A DNA stretch of 64,000 bases from assembly GCA_963920765.1 (NCBI GenBank), contig OY987244.1, positions 498,501-562,500 on the forward strand. The letters are read 5' to 3'. This document shows, piece by piece, positions 24,412 to 34,662 of this stretch (positions within the stretch are counted from its first letter, which is position 1; every line of letters starts with the position of its first letter). The notes under the pieces are model-generated. The model worked only from the letters and a program-made list of their open reading frames with translations. It was not told the DNA's origin and ran no database searches. This stretch comes from Ulota crispa. Its lineage: Eukaryota > Streptophyta > Bryopsida > Orthotrichales > Orthotrichaceae. A program made the position numbers and the translations under genes.

Positions 24412-26219
24412 GCTTAGAAACAATGTATAAACAAGCTCTAAGGAACTCAAGTGCTTCAAAAACAAGGCAATTCACTTTCAATTGATGGATATAAGTGCAA
24501 TTGGAATGAAAAGAGTCGTGCCATTTGCACAACAATTTTTTTCTAATAAACTTTATATCATCCATTGCTTTACATGGTCAAGCAACTGAGTTTTGATATG
24601 CTGCCTTACTAACTGCTAAGAATTGACAAAGTTTAATTTGAGAATCATTTGCAAATTGAGAGATGGTTGTACAAAAAGAAAAACTACTTGGTACATATGA
24701 GGTTTGTATTTGTGGTTGAGGTTCTAAGAGTTCCAAATAAGTTTTTTTGAAGTACATATGCATTTTTATAGACTAATAGTTGCAACTAATAACTTGATAG
24801 TAACTAGTTTAGAGCTAACTTTTCTTGGTCAATTCCAAGTCTGTTGCACAAGTCTTGCCAAGTACATTTTTTACTTTCAGCCTTGGGATCTATTCAAAAC
24901 TAGCCTCTTGTGGTAGTTATGGGTAGCAAGATGCAATAAATGTTTCTCACAAATAGCCTTTAGTAAAGAGCAAGTTATGCAATCCACATGGGTAAATACC
25001 CTCCATGCAAGAGTAGGAATATAGAATGCCATACATAAAGTAGTTTAAAACAAAGAAAAATTAGTTGCATTAGAAGCAATTTTTAATAGTGAATGGTTGC
25101 CCCACTTTCTTCCTTTGGGGGGTGATACTTATTACTATTCCCCTCCACATTACTTCATGCATTTTGCCTAATAAAACCGCCAATGGTGGGTTTAGGAACC
25201 TAACCCCAAAAGCCCTAAAATTCATTAAATTAATAATTTGACTACCAAAATGCCTTACATCAATAAAAAAGTAGAATTTCAGCTAGAATCCAACTAATTG
25301 ACCAATCAAGAACACAAGAATTAAGTAGATTATTAGAAATGATTGATTGACACACATGATATTGCAAATACTAAGATTTTGGTTTTAGAACAATATGTCA
25401 TATTCACCTAATTTTTGACACCCAATGGTAAGGTTAAAAACCATGTCAAAACTAAAAAAGAGTGTGAAGCATTTGTAAATTGGCCTCTCATTTAATTACA
25501 TGAAGAGATCTCTCAATGGGAGGTCATCCCATGCTTGGAGAAATTAGTTTTAGAGAATGAGGATAGCATTGAAACATTTTCCAATCACCCTGGCCATGTA
25601 CAACCTAAATTTGCTATCATAATCCAAAGTTAGTTAAATATGGCATCAAGCCAAAAAGTTTTCAAACGCACCCTTACAACCCTCCCCTGTTGGATGAAAC
25701 AAAATATCTAAGCTTACTTGGTGAAACAAAATCATGGAAGTTAAGAAACTTGAAAACAATTTGGGTTCTAAAAGCATTGTCCTACACAAAGGTACATACA
25801 AGATTCACAAATGTAAATATGGGATTTTTCCACGTATTGATATTGAACATTTCAAGGTGTGGATGCAAGCATTTATCAAGTAAGAGTTTTAAAAGATGGA
25901 TCACTATGGGTTATATGCAATTTCCATCTTTCTTTCAAGGAAAATTAACTGAAAATTGTTTGGAAGTATGCAAGCCTCTCATAAAGTTGGATCGATTTCT
26001 AAAAGGACATTTTTAGTACCTCCTATCCTAATCTTTGCTTAAGTATGTGTGATATTACATTTGGAGGATTAGAGCCAACCCCATGTTGTACTGGCTGAAA
26101 CAACAAAGGAGTTTAGAAGTTGAAAAAGGTTTTCAGACAAGTTTCTTCCAAGGAGCACAAGAATTTTGGGATCTCAGATTTCCAAACCGATTTCCAAAGT
26201 CGGTAATCACCATGGCTGA
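23808..26219. other. AT-rich spacer
   Basis: Apart from the AT microsatellite at 24349-24405 I see no gene, RNA gene or element with clear ends. The 108-codon ORF at 25690-26016 has no recognised motif and AT-rich codon content like its surroundings. Confidence 0.45.
24349..24405. repeat. (AT)n microsatellite
   Basis: About 28 AT dinucleotides in a row, preceded by an A run. Confidence 0.98.
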
Positions 26220-27133
26220 TTAACCCTTTAACGACCACACCCATTTTCATAGAATCCACTAAAAACAGGGGTTGTAAGCTTAGATTTGGAATTGACTCAC
26301 ATATGGACCCATTTTCAATAATCCAACCATACAAATGGGAAATACACCTTGTTTATTGTAAAGCACCAAAACTTCAGCTATATTTAACATTGGAGGTGAA
26401 ACATTATAATGATTGAGTGAGCCGTATGCAGAAAATCTCTTATGTTTCATTCTTGTTTAGTTTTGAATGTTAACCTTTCATGCAAGCTTTAATTGAAAAG
26501 AGCCTTACATTTCTAAAAAGTAGGGTTTCCCACCTTTCCAACCAAACTAGTTTCACACAAAATAAACAAAAATAGCAATCACAAGGTGTAGCTAAGTGGA
26601 CAAAAAGGGTCAAAAAACCCACTTTCTTTGCTACCCTAAAATGGTTCTACAAGAAATTTGACAATTATTATGGAAAATCCAATTGGTGAAAACAATCAAG
26701 AATTGGCCTTAAATGTTGGATGACAAATTTTAAAGCCAAAATGACAACAACATTTTAGTAGATCTTCAAATACTACAATTATACTACTACCATATAGGAA
26801 AACAATACAAGCGTATTTCTTGAGCAATTTGAGTTTTTTAGAATTGTGGAATTGAAATTTGACATTCTTCTTGAATGTTTGATGTATTGTGTTGTTGCTT
26901 TGATCCATCTTTGACAAAAAATGTATACGTATTTTGAAGCCATGTCATATAAACACCATTATTTCTCAACTCACATATCCAATTGCATTGTTATTTTTGT
27001 AGATGGATGCAAAATTCTTGTAATCACATGCGTACTTCAAGACCAAATTGCAAATTATTGAACGATTTCAACCTACAGGCCAAAAACCACTCCCAGTGGC
27101 CAAAATATGGTCGCGTGGTCCTTAAAGGGTTAA
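26220..27133 (+). mobile_element. TTAA-flanked MITE, family A copy 1
   Basis: The left end is TTAACCCTTTAACGACCACA. The right end, on the minus strand, is TTAACCCTTTAAGGACCACG. It is nearly identical to 48721-49595 from about 26400 onward. The left 180 bases are more diverged and hold a stretch absent from copy 2. The 73-codon minus-strand ORF at 26696-26917 recurs in copy 2 only because the DNA is shared. Confidence 0.9.
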
Positions 27134-28880
27134 GATGGAGCATACATATTTGCGCTTGGAAGAGATGAAAATTTGGGAACCTTGACTGTGATGGACTAGA
27201 TAACTAATTCGAGGCTGGAGGCTCAAAACGGTCGTCCTCGCAAGCTGTGGCGGCCGTTGAGATGTGGCTTCCAGTCCAATCGGAGGGACACGAGATCGAC
27301 GACGCTACACCGTGGCAGTGTCCGCCAGGCCGGTTTTAGGGTTAGCGTGAGGTGCGGCGACCCTCTGAGTCAATAATGTGCCTGCGCAGTCACGTCGCCA
27401 CCTCCGTCCGCTTCTTGCTCGAGTCGAGGGCGGGGATGCAACTCCATCCATAGCTTAAGTTACTTTCGCAAGGGTCGGTCTCGGTCAATTGCAACGAGCA
27501 ATTAAGCGGAGGGCGGGGCCCCAAGCGCGCACTGGCACGTGGCAACTTGTCATGAAGAGACACTTCAGTCCCGTGGTGGTGCCTCATCCCACAGACCGAG
27601 GTTGCCAGCCAGGAGACTCGCTCCTCGTACCGGATCCCCCAAGGCAAGTCCACGACTCCACGCCACGGCCAACTCTGCATCCAATCGCACTGTCACAGTT
27701 TCTCACGCACGTACTTCGAGAGCCTTCCACCTCAGATGCCACAGCATACCGCGCCCTGAAATACCGATAGGCTTACACAACGATCGTTGATTCAACAGTG
27801 TTTGTTTCACCATCTCCATGACCGGCCTCTCACCTCGACCGCAGTCTTACACGCTGCATGTGAGAAGTGAGTGCACATGAAGGTCCAAGTCGAGTTATAA
27901 GCTTAGAGCATCTCCACCTCATAGACATAGACGTAACCAGGAATTCAAAAAAAAAACTTTTCGAGAGCGTTCCGTTCCGTCTTCCAATGCAGCTCACGCA
28001 TTACCACTGGGTAACCACTAGGCAACCACTGAGGCACAAATAGTTGACAAACCCTTGTACGACAAACCCTTGTACGACAAACCCTTGTACAGAATGAAAC
28101 GGCAACCACTGAGGCACAAATAGTTGACAAACCCTTGTACGACAAACCCTTGTACAGAATGAAATGGAATAGTCTTCCGTGTTAGCTGTTGCGTGGTCGT
28201 GACAATCTGGAACTCTAACGTACACAGAGCGAAGTAGCCTTCCTTTGCTTCACGGTTGCATGTGTGCTTGCATCCGCGGTGCAGATGCTCTTAGCCTTAG
28301 AGTAACAAGCACGGGAAACAAGTCACGGGAGCGGCGCTTTTCCTCTGTCGATAAGTACACAGCAGTTCAGACAACTGCAGAAAGGTGATACCTACCTACA
28401 GCATACCCTACATCCGCAATTTCCTCTTCAGGGTTCATATGCGGAGAATCGACGCTGTACACAACTTGCGGCGACTGTTACCTGCAGCCCAAGTGTCAAC
28501 CTTCTCGACATTACAGGAACGAGACAAAGTACCAAATGCTATGTCGTGCGAGAGCAACATCGGAGTGGACTCAAGGAAATAAGACTTTATTGATTCGCAT
28601 TGCTACTTGAGGATGGCAGCCTGGTTCATCTTCTCTGCAAACGAAACTGCTACTGACAATTTCTCAATATTAAGGTTACCCCAACTCTGGTACCTAAGTT
28701 AGCATAGCATTACATTCTCAGTAAAATTACAGCAAAATTATTAGCACAAATCTGGTGGCTTGTAAATGCACAGGCAGAGCCGGCCAAATCGAATTGTCCA
28801 ACACCTACAGCTAATCTGACACGCTGCTCGTGTTCTTCTACCTACGGAAGATGCTCTCCCTGCCTGCCTCCAGCCTCAAT
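27134..28880. other. GC-rich spacer downstream of CBL
   Basis: Bases about 27190-27780 are GC-rich and open in several frames, but no frame shows a recognised family. This could be a promoter or leader of an unseen transcript, or a decayed gene. Bases 28021-28165 are a compound tandem repeat. Bases 28560-28880 are presumably CBL 3'UTR. Confidence 0.35.
28021..28165. repeat. Compound minisatellite
   Basis: The 15-base unit GACAAACCCTTGTAC occurs three times and then twice. Each array is preceded by 'ggcaaccactgaggcacaaa' and followed by AGAATGAAA. A larger block of about 65-80 bases is therefore itself duplicated, with different numbers of the small unit. Confidence 0.95.
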
Positions 28881-29522
28881 TCAATTGTCTTCGACGCGCG
28901 AGTGAAAGATGAAACTCGGAAAAGTCGTGGTGATGTCCCGTAGATACGGCAGCGTCATGTTTTTCAGCAGCGAGGGGTGCTGCAGAACAAGCGTATGCCA
29001 CTCTTCTTTGTCAATCCTGCCGTCCATTTTCGTGTCCGCTTCTGCAAACGTCTTGTTGATGATGTCCTCGATCACATCATCCGTCAGGTTCAACCCGGAC
29101 TCCGCGAGCGTGGCTACGACCATGCGCTTCACCTCCGCCCGCTCGATGAAGCCTTGGTGGGATAGATCGTAGAGCCGGAAGGCGAAATCGATCTTATCTT
29201 CCTTATTAGCGTTCGGGTGAAACACGGAGAGGGCGCTGGCAAACTCCGGAAACTCGAGATGCCCCTTCCCCTTCGAATCAAAGAGCTTAAAAACTCTGTC
29301 GGAAAACAGGCTCTCGCCCTTGTTGCTCTGCTTGAAGAGCGCCAGCTGGAATTCCTCCTTGTTCACGACGCCATCGTAGACCCCGACACTGGATATCTTC
29401 TTGAAGAGCTCGTACAGCGCCTCCACCTCGCTCACGCTGAACGCCGTGACCTGAGCAATGGCTTCCGGATTGGCCAGAGTGTGAGCATCGTGGTCCTTGC
29501 TTTTGGAGCCATAGCAACCCAT
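28881..29522 (-). CDS. Calcineurin B-like (CBL) calcium sensor, intronless
   Basis: A 213-residue EF-hand protein of the plant CBL family, which binds calcium and recruits CIPK kinases at membranes. The N-terminus MGCYGSK fits N-myristoylation at Gly2 and S-acylation at Cys3, as in CBL1-type plasma membrane forms. EF1 is the unusual CBL loop around residues 44-57. EF2, EF3 and EF4 loops are at 82-93, 119-130 and 163-174, of which EF4 is the most canonical. The C-terminal FPSF motif (residues 201-204), whose Ser is the known CIPK phosphorylation site, is present. Length matches CBL1. The open frame needs no intron, whereas angiosperm CBL genes have many introns. There are no frame breaks, so it is probably functional. 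Confidence 0.95.
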   Translation of the reverse strand: MGCYGSKSKDHDAHTLANPEAIAQVTAFSVSEVEALYELFKKISSVGVYDGVVNKEEFQLALFKQSNKGESLFSDRVFKLFDSKGKGHLEFPEFASALSVFHPNANKEDKIDFAFRLYDLSHQGFIERAEVKRMVVATLAESGLNLTDDVIEDIINKTFAEADTKMDGRIDKEEWHTLVLQHPSLLKNMTLPYLRDITTTFPSFIFHSRVEDN

Positions 29523-31111
29523 GGGACAGCACGCAATGTGACGAACGGAGTTGCTTCACACTCCCACAACAGCACAACTGACACTAGCAACGCCGATGAG
29601 GTGCAGTTGCGCCATGACGACGCCCTGACTGTGACGACGAGTTGAGAGGAAACAACAACAACGAGAAGGAGAAGCAGAACAGGAAAGCTCATGCGAGCGT
29701 TACGACGAGCGTTTTGACGACGATGATAAGTTGGAATAGGACTTAGACGCACACTCGAGCAGGTGCGGGCGCTGCCTCATGACAGCCGCAAACATTACGC
29801 CAGGCATCGCTACAGATCGAAACTAATCCGAGCGGCGGCGACAAGGCTACTTCAAGCCAAGATTAACAAAGTGAACTATCGAAACCAGGAAGAGCACAAA
29901 ACAGATCAAATCACCAAGGTTCTCGAGATCACGAACAAGCCAGGGTTCAGCTGCCGCAACAACTACAAAGTTCGTTAGGCTGCGACAAAGAAAAGCCACT
30001 TGCAAGTCACTTCCGTGGCTTTAGTGACTGTATCATCACAGCAAAGGATAGCCCGGCATCGACTGGATGCACTACTTAAGCTCCATTAAACCCACCATGC
30101 AACAGTTCCAACGCCTGAACCTACAGAGGTGCAGTTCAAAGGCTCCGTCTGCCACCAACCTTCCAAGTGCTGCAGGTCAGGGTTGTCACACCACCGAACC
30201 CTAAAATCTACAAAGAAAGATCCCACGATACTTGACTCTCCACAGATCCAAAGAAAGCTTCCGCAGCAGCTCGGAAGAAAGCCTTCCACAAATGATTTCA
30301 CCTCCTAGTAGAACAAGAATCAATTCCAACAAAGATGACTCTGTATCCACCAAACCCTAATGCCAAAAAGCACGTAACCAAACCACTGTCAAACCACAAA
30401 TCGGCTTCGAACATTCAAAGCACCAAGAGATCATCAATCTAAAAGACGACGCAAAGGACCGCAAGTGCGCCAAAAGACCGACGACGATGACGATGACGAC
30501 GACTCTCCCACGAACTCCTCTGGAAACAGAGCACGGCCTTGCTTGCTTGCTTGCAACACGACGCTCTGAATGAGCTCCAAAATCCAAAGCTCTAAAGTAG
30601 GAAGGTAACGAGCGGAGCGCGTGAGCAGCAGCTGCTAAGTTTAGGCGAGAGGCGAGAGAAAGTAGGAAGCAGGGCACGAAATTGAAGCGCCAAATTATAA
30701 AACGAGTGGCTGATGGCTATGGCGTCCAGTCCGACTCCGGCAGTACAGCAAGGTCCTCTGCAAAGCAACATCGCCACAGCAGCACAACGAAAGGTCTCCA
30801 CTCTCCACCGCTGGACGACCATGGATGAACGAACCCTCGTGCTCGTACAAGTACCACCTCTCTTTGACCCTTCACCCTCCAAAGCACCAATGGTCCTCCA
30901 CATTTCCAAACATGTCAAAAATGTGAACATGTATTTGTGAAGTACAACTTGGAAGAACAATCACATGATGATCTTTGAACAAGAGTTTCAGATTTTGACT
31001 CATAGATTGTATTCACGTTGTTGTTCTCCCTCCATCGTGCAATGGAAGAAATTTATGGTCTTTTTGTTTTTGTAACCAACTATCATATACTAGAACCCAA
31101 TTGCCAGTCAT
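29523..31111 (-). promoter_or_regulatory. Upstream region of the CBL gene
   Basis: It contains a third copy of the module found upstream of ES2 (about 30200-30420, core 'tccaccaaaccctaatgcc', a telo-box). It is moderately GC-rich from 29523 to 30700. Overlapping ORFs on the minus strand (for example 29432-29752 with a hydrophobic stretch) overlap the CBL start and are most likely chance. Transcription start not placed. Confidence 0.4.
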
Positions 31112-31447
31112 AAAATTAAGGAATTTCTTAATGGATACCCCTGAAGTTTGCAATAATTTCATAGATATTCTTGCTTTTTCAGAAATTTCATAGATACCCT
31201 TGGATCAAAAAGTTCAAGCGTTTTTTTTGTTGTATACCCAATTGTGTATGCCACTTCCTTTCTTCCTTTATGCACAGGCATAGCAAGGAAATAGTGTGCA
31301 CACAAAGGAAGAAAGGAAGTGACATGCGCAACAAAAAAAACACTTGAAAATTTTGGTCCAAGGGTATTTGTGAAATTTCTGAAAAAACAAGGGTATCTAT
31401 GAAATTATTGCAAACCTTAGGGGTATCCGTGAAGTTTTCCGTAAAAT
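31112..31447. mobile_element. Foldback MITE with arms of about 150 bases
   Basis: The two halves are inverted copies. The left arm has 'gatacccctgaagtttgcaa' and 'cttcctttcttcctttatg'. The right arm has their complements 'ttgcaaaccttaggggtatc' and 'caaaggaagaaaggaag'. The loop is short. It has the same 'ataccc' style of repeat as the arms at 1-300 and 59166-59957. No coding capacity. Confidence 0.85.
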
Positions 31448-32830
31448 TAATTTTGTTTGATTATTGATTGTGTTTAACCTCACCTTAGCATTGCAAAGCA
31501 TTGTATTGTTCTAGCGTACCTCTCCAAGTTTTGTTGAGTTTTTAACAAAAACAGTTGTGAGTTTAATTCTTTCCAATTACCTAAACAATGATTTACAATG
31601 GTGCACAAAATCATGGTCTAAAATTAAGAAAAATAGCTTCAAACCTAGAAGGTAACTAGACTTCGTGTTTTTTTATCCCATTTTCATTGATCATATTGTA
31701 GAATACTTTATTTAGAAGGGTCTAGATCTTATATCACCACAAATTATGATGAAAATTGTATGTGTTTCTTGCAACCCAATACTTAAAAATTTGGCCAAGA
31801 AGCCTCCATACAATCTACTCAAAAGTATTGTAAAAAGACAAGTTTCCATTGTGCCACTTCTTACAAGACAAAGGGTGCATATACAATTGCACTCACCAAT
31901 CTTTATTGATGAATTCTAGAACAAATACTTGAATTTTCATTCTAGAAAATTATATAGAAAGATCCAAAAACTAATAGTTTTTACATAATTTTTTTACCTT
32001 TATTTGTGTAACATTTAGTTTTGATTGTGGTAATGTTCTAAGATCTTCATCAAACTTACTTTTTGAAAGCATTTTCAAAGGGAGTTTTCTTGGTTTGGAA
32101 AAGGTTTTTTCTTCAAATGAAACAAATATGTACTCTTGAAACAATAGAGCAGCTGAGCAAAAATCAAGGTTTTGTATGCCTAAAATATAACAATGTAAAC
32201 TTTGCCATTAATGTTCACAAGGGTGTGTCACATATTTGTATGCATTGGGTCTTTCTCTAAAACCAACTTTCATTGTTAGAAGGTAGTTGGAGACGTGAAA
32301 AGATTGACTTTTTAGTTTTTCATTTATAGCACCCTTTCTTCTCCACATTTTTAGTATTCTTCTCACTATTTCTCTCTAAAGCTTTAACTAGTTGGAAGCT
32401 TCATGATTAATCATTTTGTAAAAGGTGTATTTTACACCTATACAAGTTCAATTTGAAGAGCTATCTAGGAATGTACTACAATCTAGATTTGATGAAAACT
32501 TGCACTTACATTGAGTGGTCAGAATTTCATTATTTTGTCAAACTTGTATACATTGAAAAAATTTGGCCATTTCAACAAGCAATGTCAAGTTTGTATATGC
32601 ATGGTTTCTTTGAAGGCATTGGAATTTTCATGACGTGTTGGCATAAACAACATATTAATGTTTTTTGTGCACTTGGACATAGTGCACTTAGGCATAACCG
32701 TCTATATGACACAATGATTTGTTTTGAACATTAGAAACAAATTTAAAGACTATATTTGCCATTTTTTTCTATTGTAACTTTTTCTTTTGCTTGTTTAGAA
32801 GAAAACTACTTGTTGGAATGGGTCTATTTA
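31448..32830. other. AT-rich spacer
   Basis: No gene or element recognised. Short ORFs (32063-32260, 32453-32734) lack recognised motifs. Confidence 0.45.
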
Positions 32831-33054
32831 TGTTACGAACTAGTTTGTAATGACGGTTACGTTGGTTAGAGGTTGGTTACCCTTCCTCTTTCTTTCTTAA
32901 ACCAAGTGAGGAGGTTTGTTCCTCACTTGACATTTTGCTTAATACAATGGAATACTTTCAATGTCACCTTTGCATCTCTTAGTATTTGTTTCTACATTAG
33001 GTTATGATCTCAAAATAGGAAAGGAGTGTCAACTCTTGATCTTGTATTGTAACA
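32831..33054 (+). repeat. 5' LTR (224 bp)
   Basis: Begins TGTTACGA and ends TTGTAACA, the inverted terminal 8-mer with one mismatch. It aligns without gaps to the 3' LTR with 10 differences by my count (about 95.5% identity), eight of them transitions. No standard TGG-starting primer binding site follows directly. Confidence 0.97.
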
Positions 33055-33544
33055 TAATGTCAAGTCCTTGAGAGTCCACATTCGGATGAGGAGGCAACCG
33101 GATAGGGATGTATTTGGTTTTGACAAATGTGGGATGTTGCCTTTCGAGAAATTATTGTGAAGTAAATAGGCTCAAGATTTCTTGCAAATTTTCTATGGTG
33201 GTAGGAGTAGCAAACAATTTGTGCAGTTTTCTTTTTCCAAAATTTTAGCATGTTCTACTCAATGTTTCAATGCGTTCTTGGGGTTGTTTGTTGGTTCTAT
33301 CGAGGAAGTGATTTTAGGTTTTGATGCATTCACCGTGGTTGGTAGGTAGGATAACGGCCAATTAATTGGTAGTAATTAGAAAGGAAAGAAGAGTAGAGGC
33401 ATAAATGAAATAAGGTTAGGGTTAGGAAATACTTGCATCAAGTAAATTATGTTGCAAGTTTCAACAATGCTTGTCTACAATGGCAAGATTGTGGTGGGTG
33501 AAGAAAGTTGGAGAAGTCATGTTGTGAAATTATGTTGAGCTACC

Positions 33545-34630
33545 ATGGATTGTGAGCACGTAGCCAGAGATCCGCGAGGGCTTACAATGCCGGAAAGAGT
33601 GGGGTCGGAGTTGGCTTCATTCATACAACAACAAATTCAAAATGTGTTTCAAGTGGCGATCCTCCACTTGGTGCAAGAACTTTCAGAGCGTGCGACATTA
33701 GGGCCAAGACTGGTAGCGTCATCCACATCCGAGGAAGAAGGGTGAGCACCAAAAAGAATAGAAGAGCCTCAAGGTGATGGATTTCATATCAAGGAATCAA
33801 AAGTAGTAGAATCGGATAAGTTTTCCGGAAAGAAGGGTAACAAGGTGTACCGGTGGCTTGCACAATTGCGTTTGGTATTCCGAGGTAAGCCACGCACTTA
33901 TAATTCTGATACCGATAAAGTCGCTTATGCTCTTTCATATATGACAGGGGTTGCACAAAATTGGGCGATGCTACTTTTACAGGTCCTTAATGAAGGACGT
34001 GATCATGAGTTGTTGACGGACTATGATGCTTTCTGGAAATCCATTATTGAGGTTTACGGTGACTTGGATAGACAAGGTCACGCAAAAGATCGTTTAGGTT
34101 GGCTTAGGCAAATCGATTTGACGGCATCATATATTTCTACGTTTAATGAATATGCCGCTCAAATCAAATGGAATGAAGCTAGCTTGGTGGCTCGGTTTTG
34201 AGGAGGACTCAAAGATGAGATCTTGGATTCCATAGCCACCGCAGAGACCCAACCACAAAGACTTCAAGATTGGATGGCAATGGTGTCTCGGATTGATGAG
34301 AGGCTATGGGGCCGACGGTAAAATCGGCCGGTATAATTTAATTCCCAAAATGTTAGAGTTTCAACCGCTCCTTTCCGTGATCCAAGTGCAACATCTCAAG
34401 CAAATTCGGGCCCAGTGCCTATGGAGCTTGGCGCGACTCGAGCCACGCAAGCTTTGGCAAAAACGGCAGCGGAATGGCTAGAGTATCAACGCCAGGAGCG
34501 ATGTTGGGGTTGCAGTGAACTAGGACATATCAAAGCTAAGTGCTCTACAAATCCCTCTAGGCCACTTTCAATTTCGGCTATCATGAAAATGGAAGAAACA
34601 GCCTCGGGAAAAGAGGAAGCCCGGGACTAA
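33545..34630 (+). pseudogene. gag of the chromovirus, broken
   Basis: Capsid-like sequence lies at about 33840-34320 (WLAQLRLVFRG, KVAYALSYMTGVAQNWA). A nucleocapsid zinc knuckle C-X2-C-X4-H-X4-C is at 34502-34543 (CWGCSELGHIKAKC). The frame is interrupted by stops near 33743 and 34199 and by frame changes, so no full-length Gag can be made. Its place right after the 5' LTR and leader fits gag. Confidence 0.9.
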
Positions 34631-34662
34631 GTGGGAGGATTCAGTACCTGGGCATTATCCAG

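Noticed and set aside
29217..29752. Plus- and minus-strand ORFs overlapping the CBL gene, one with a hydrophobic N-terminus
   Set aside because: Shadows of the CBL frame or leader; no independent support.
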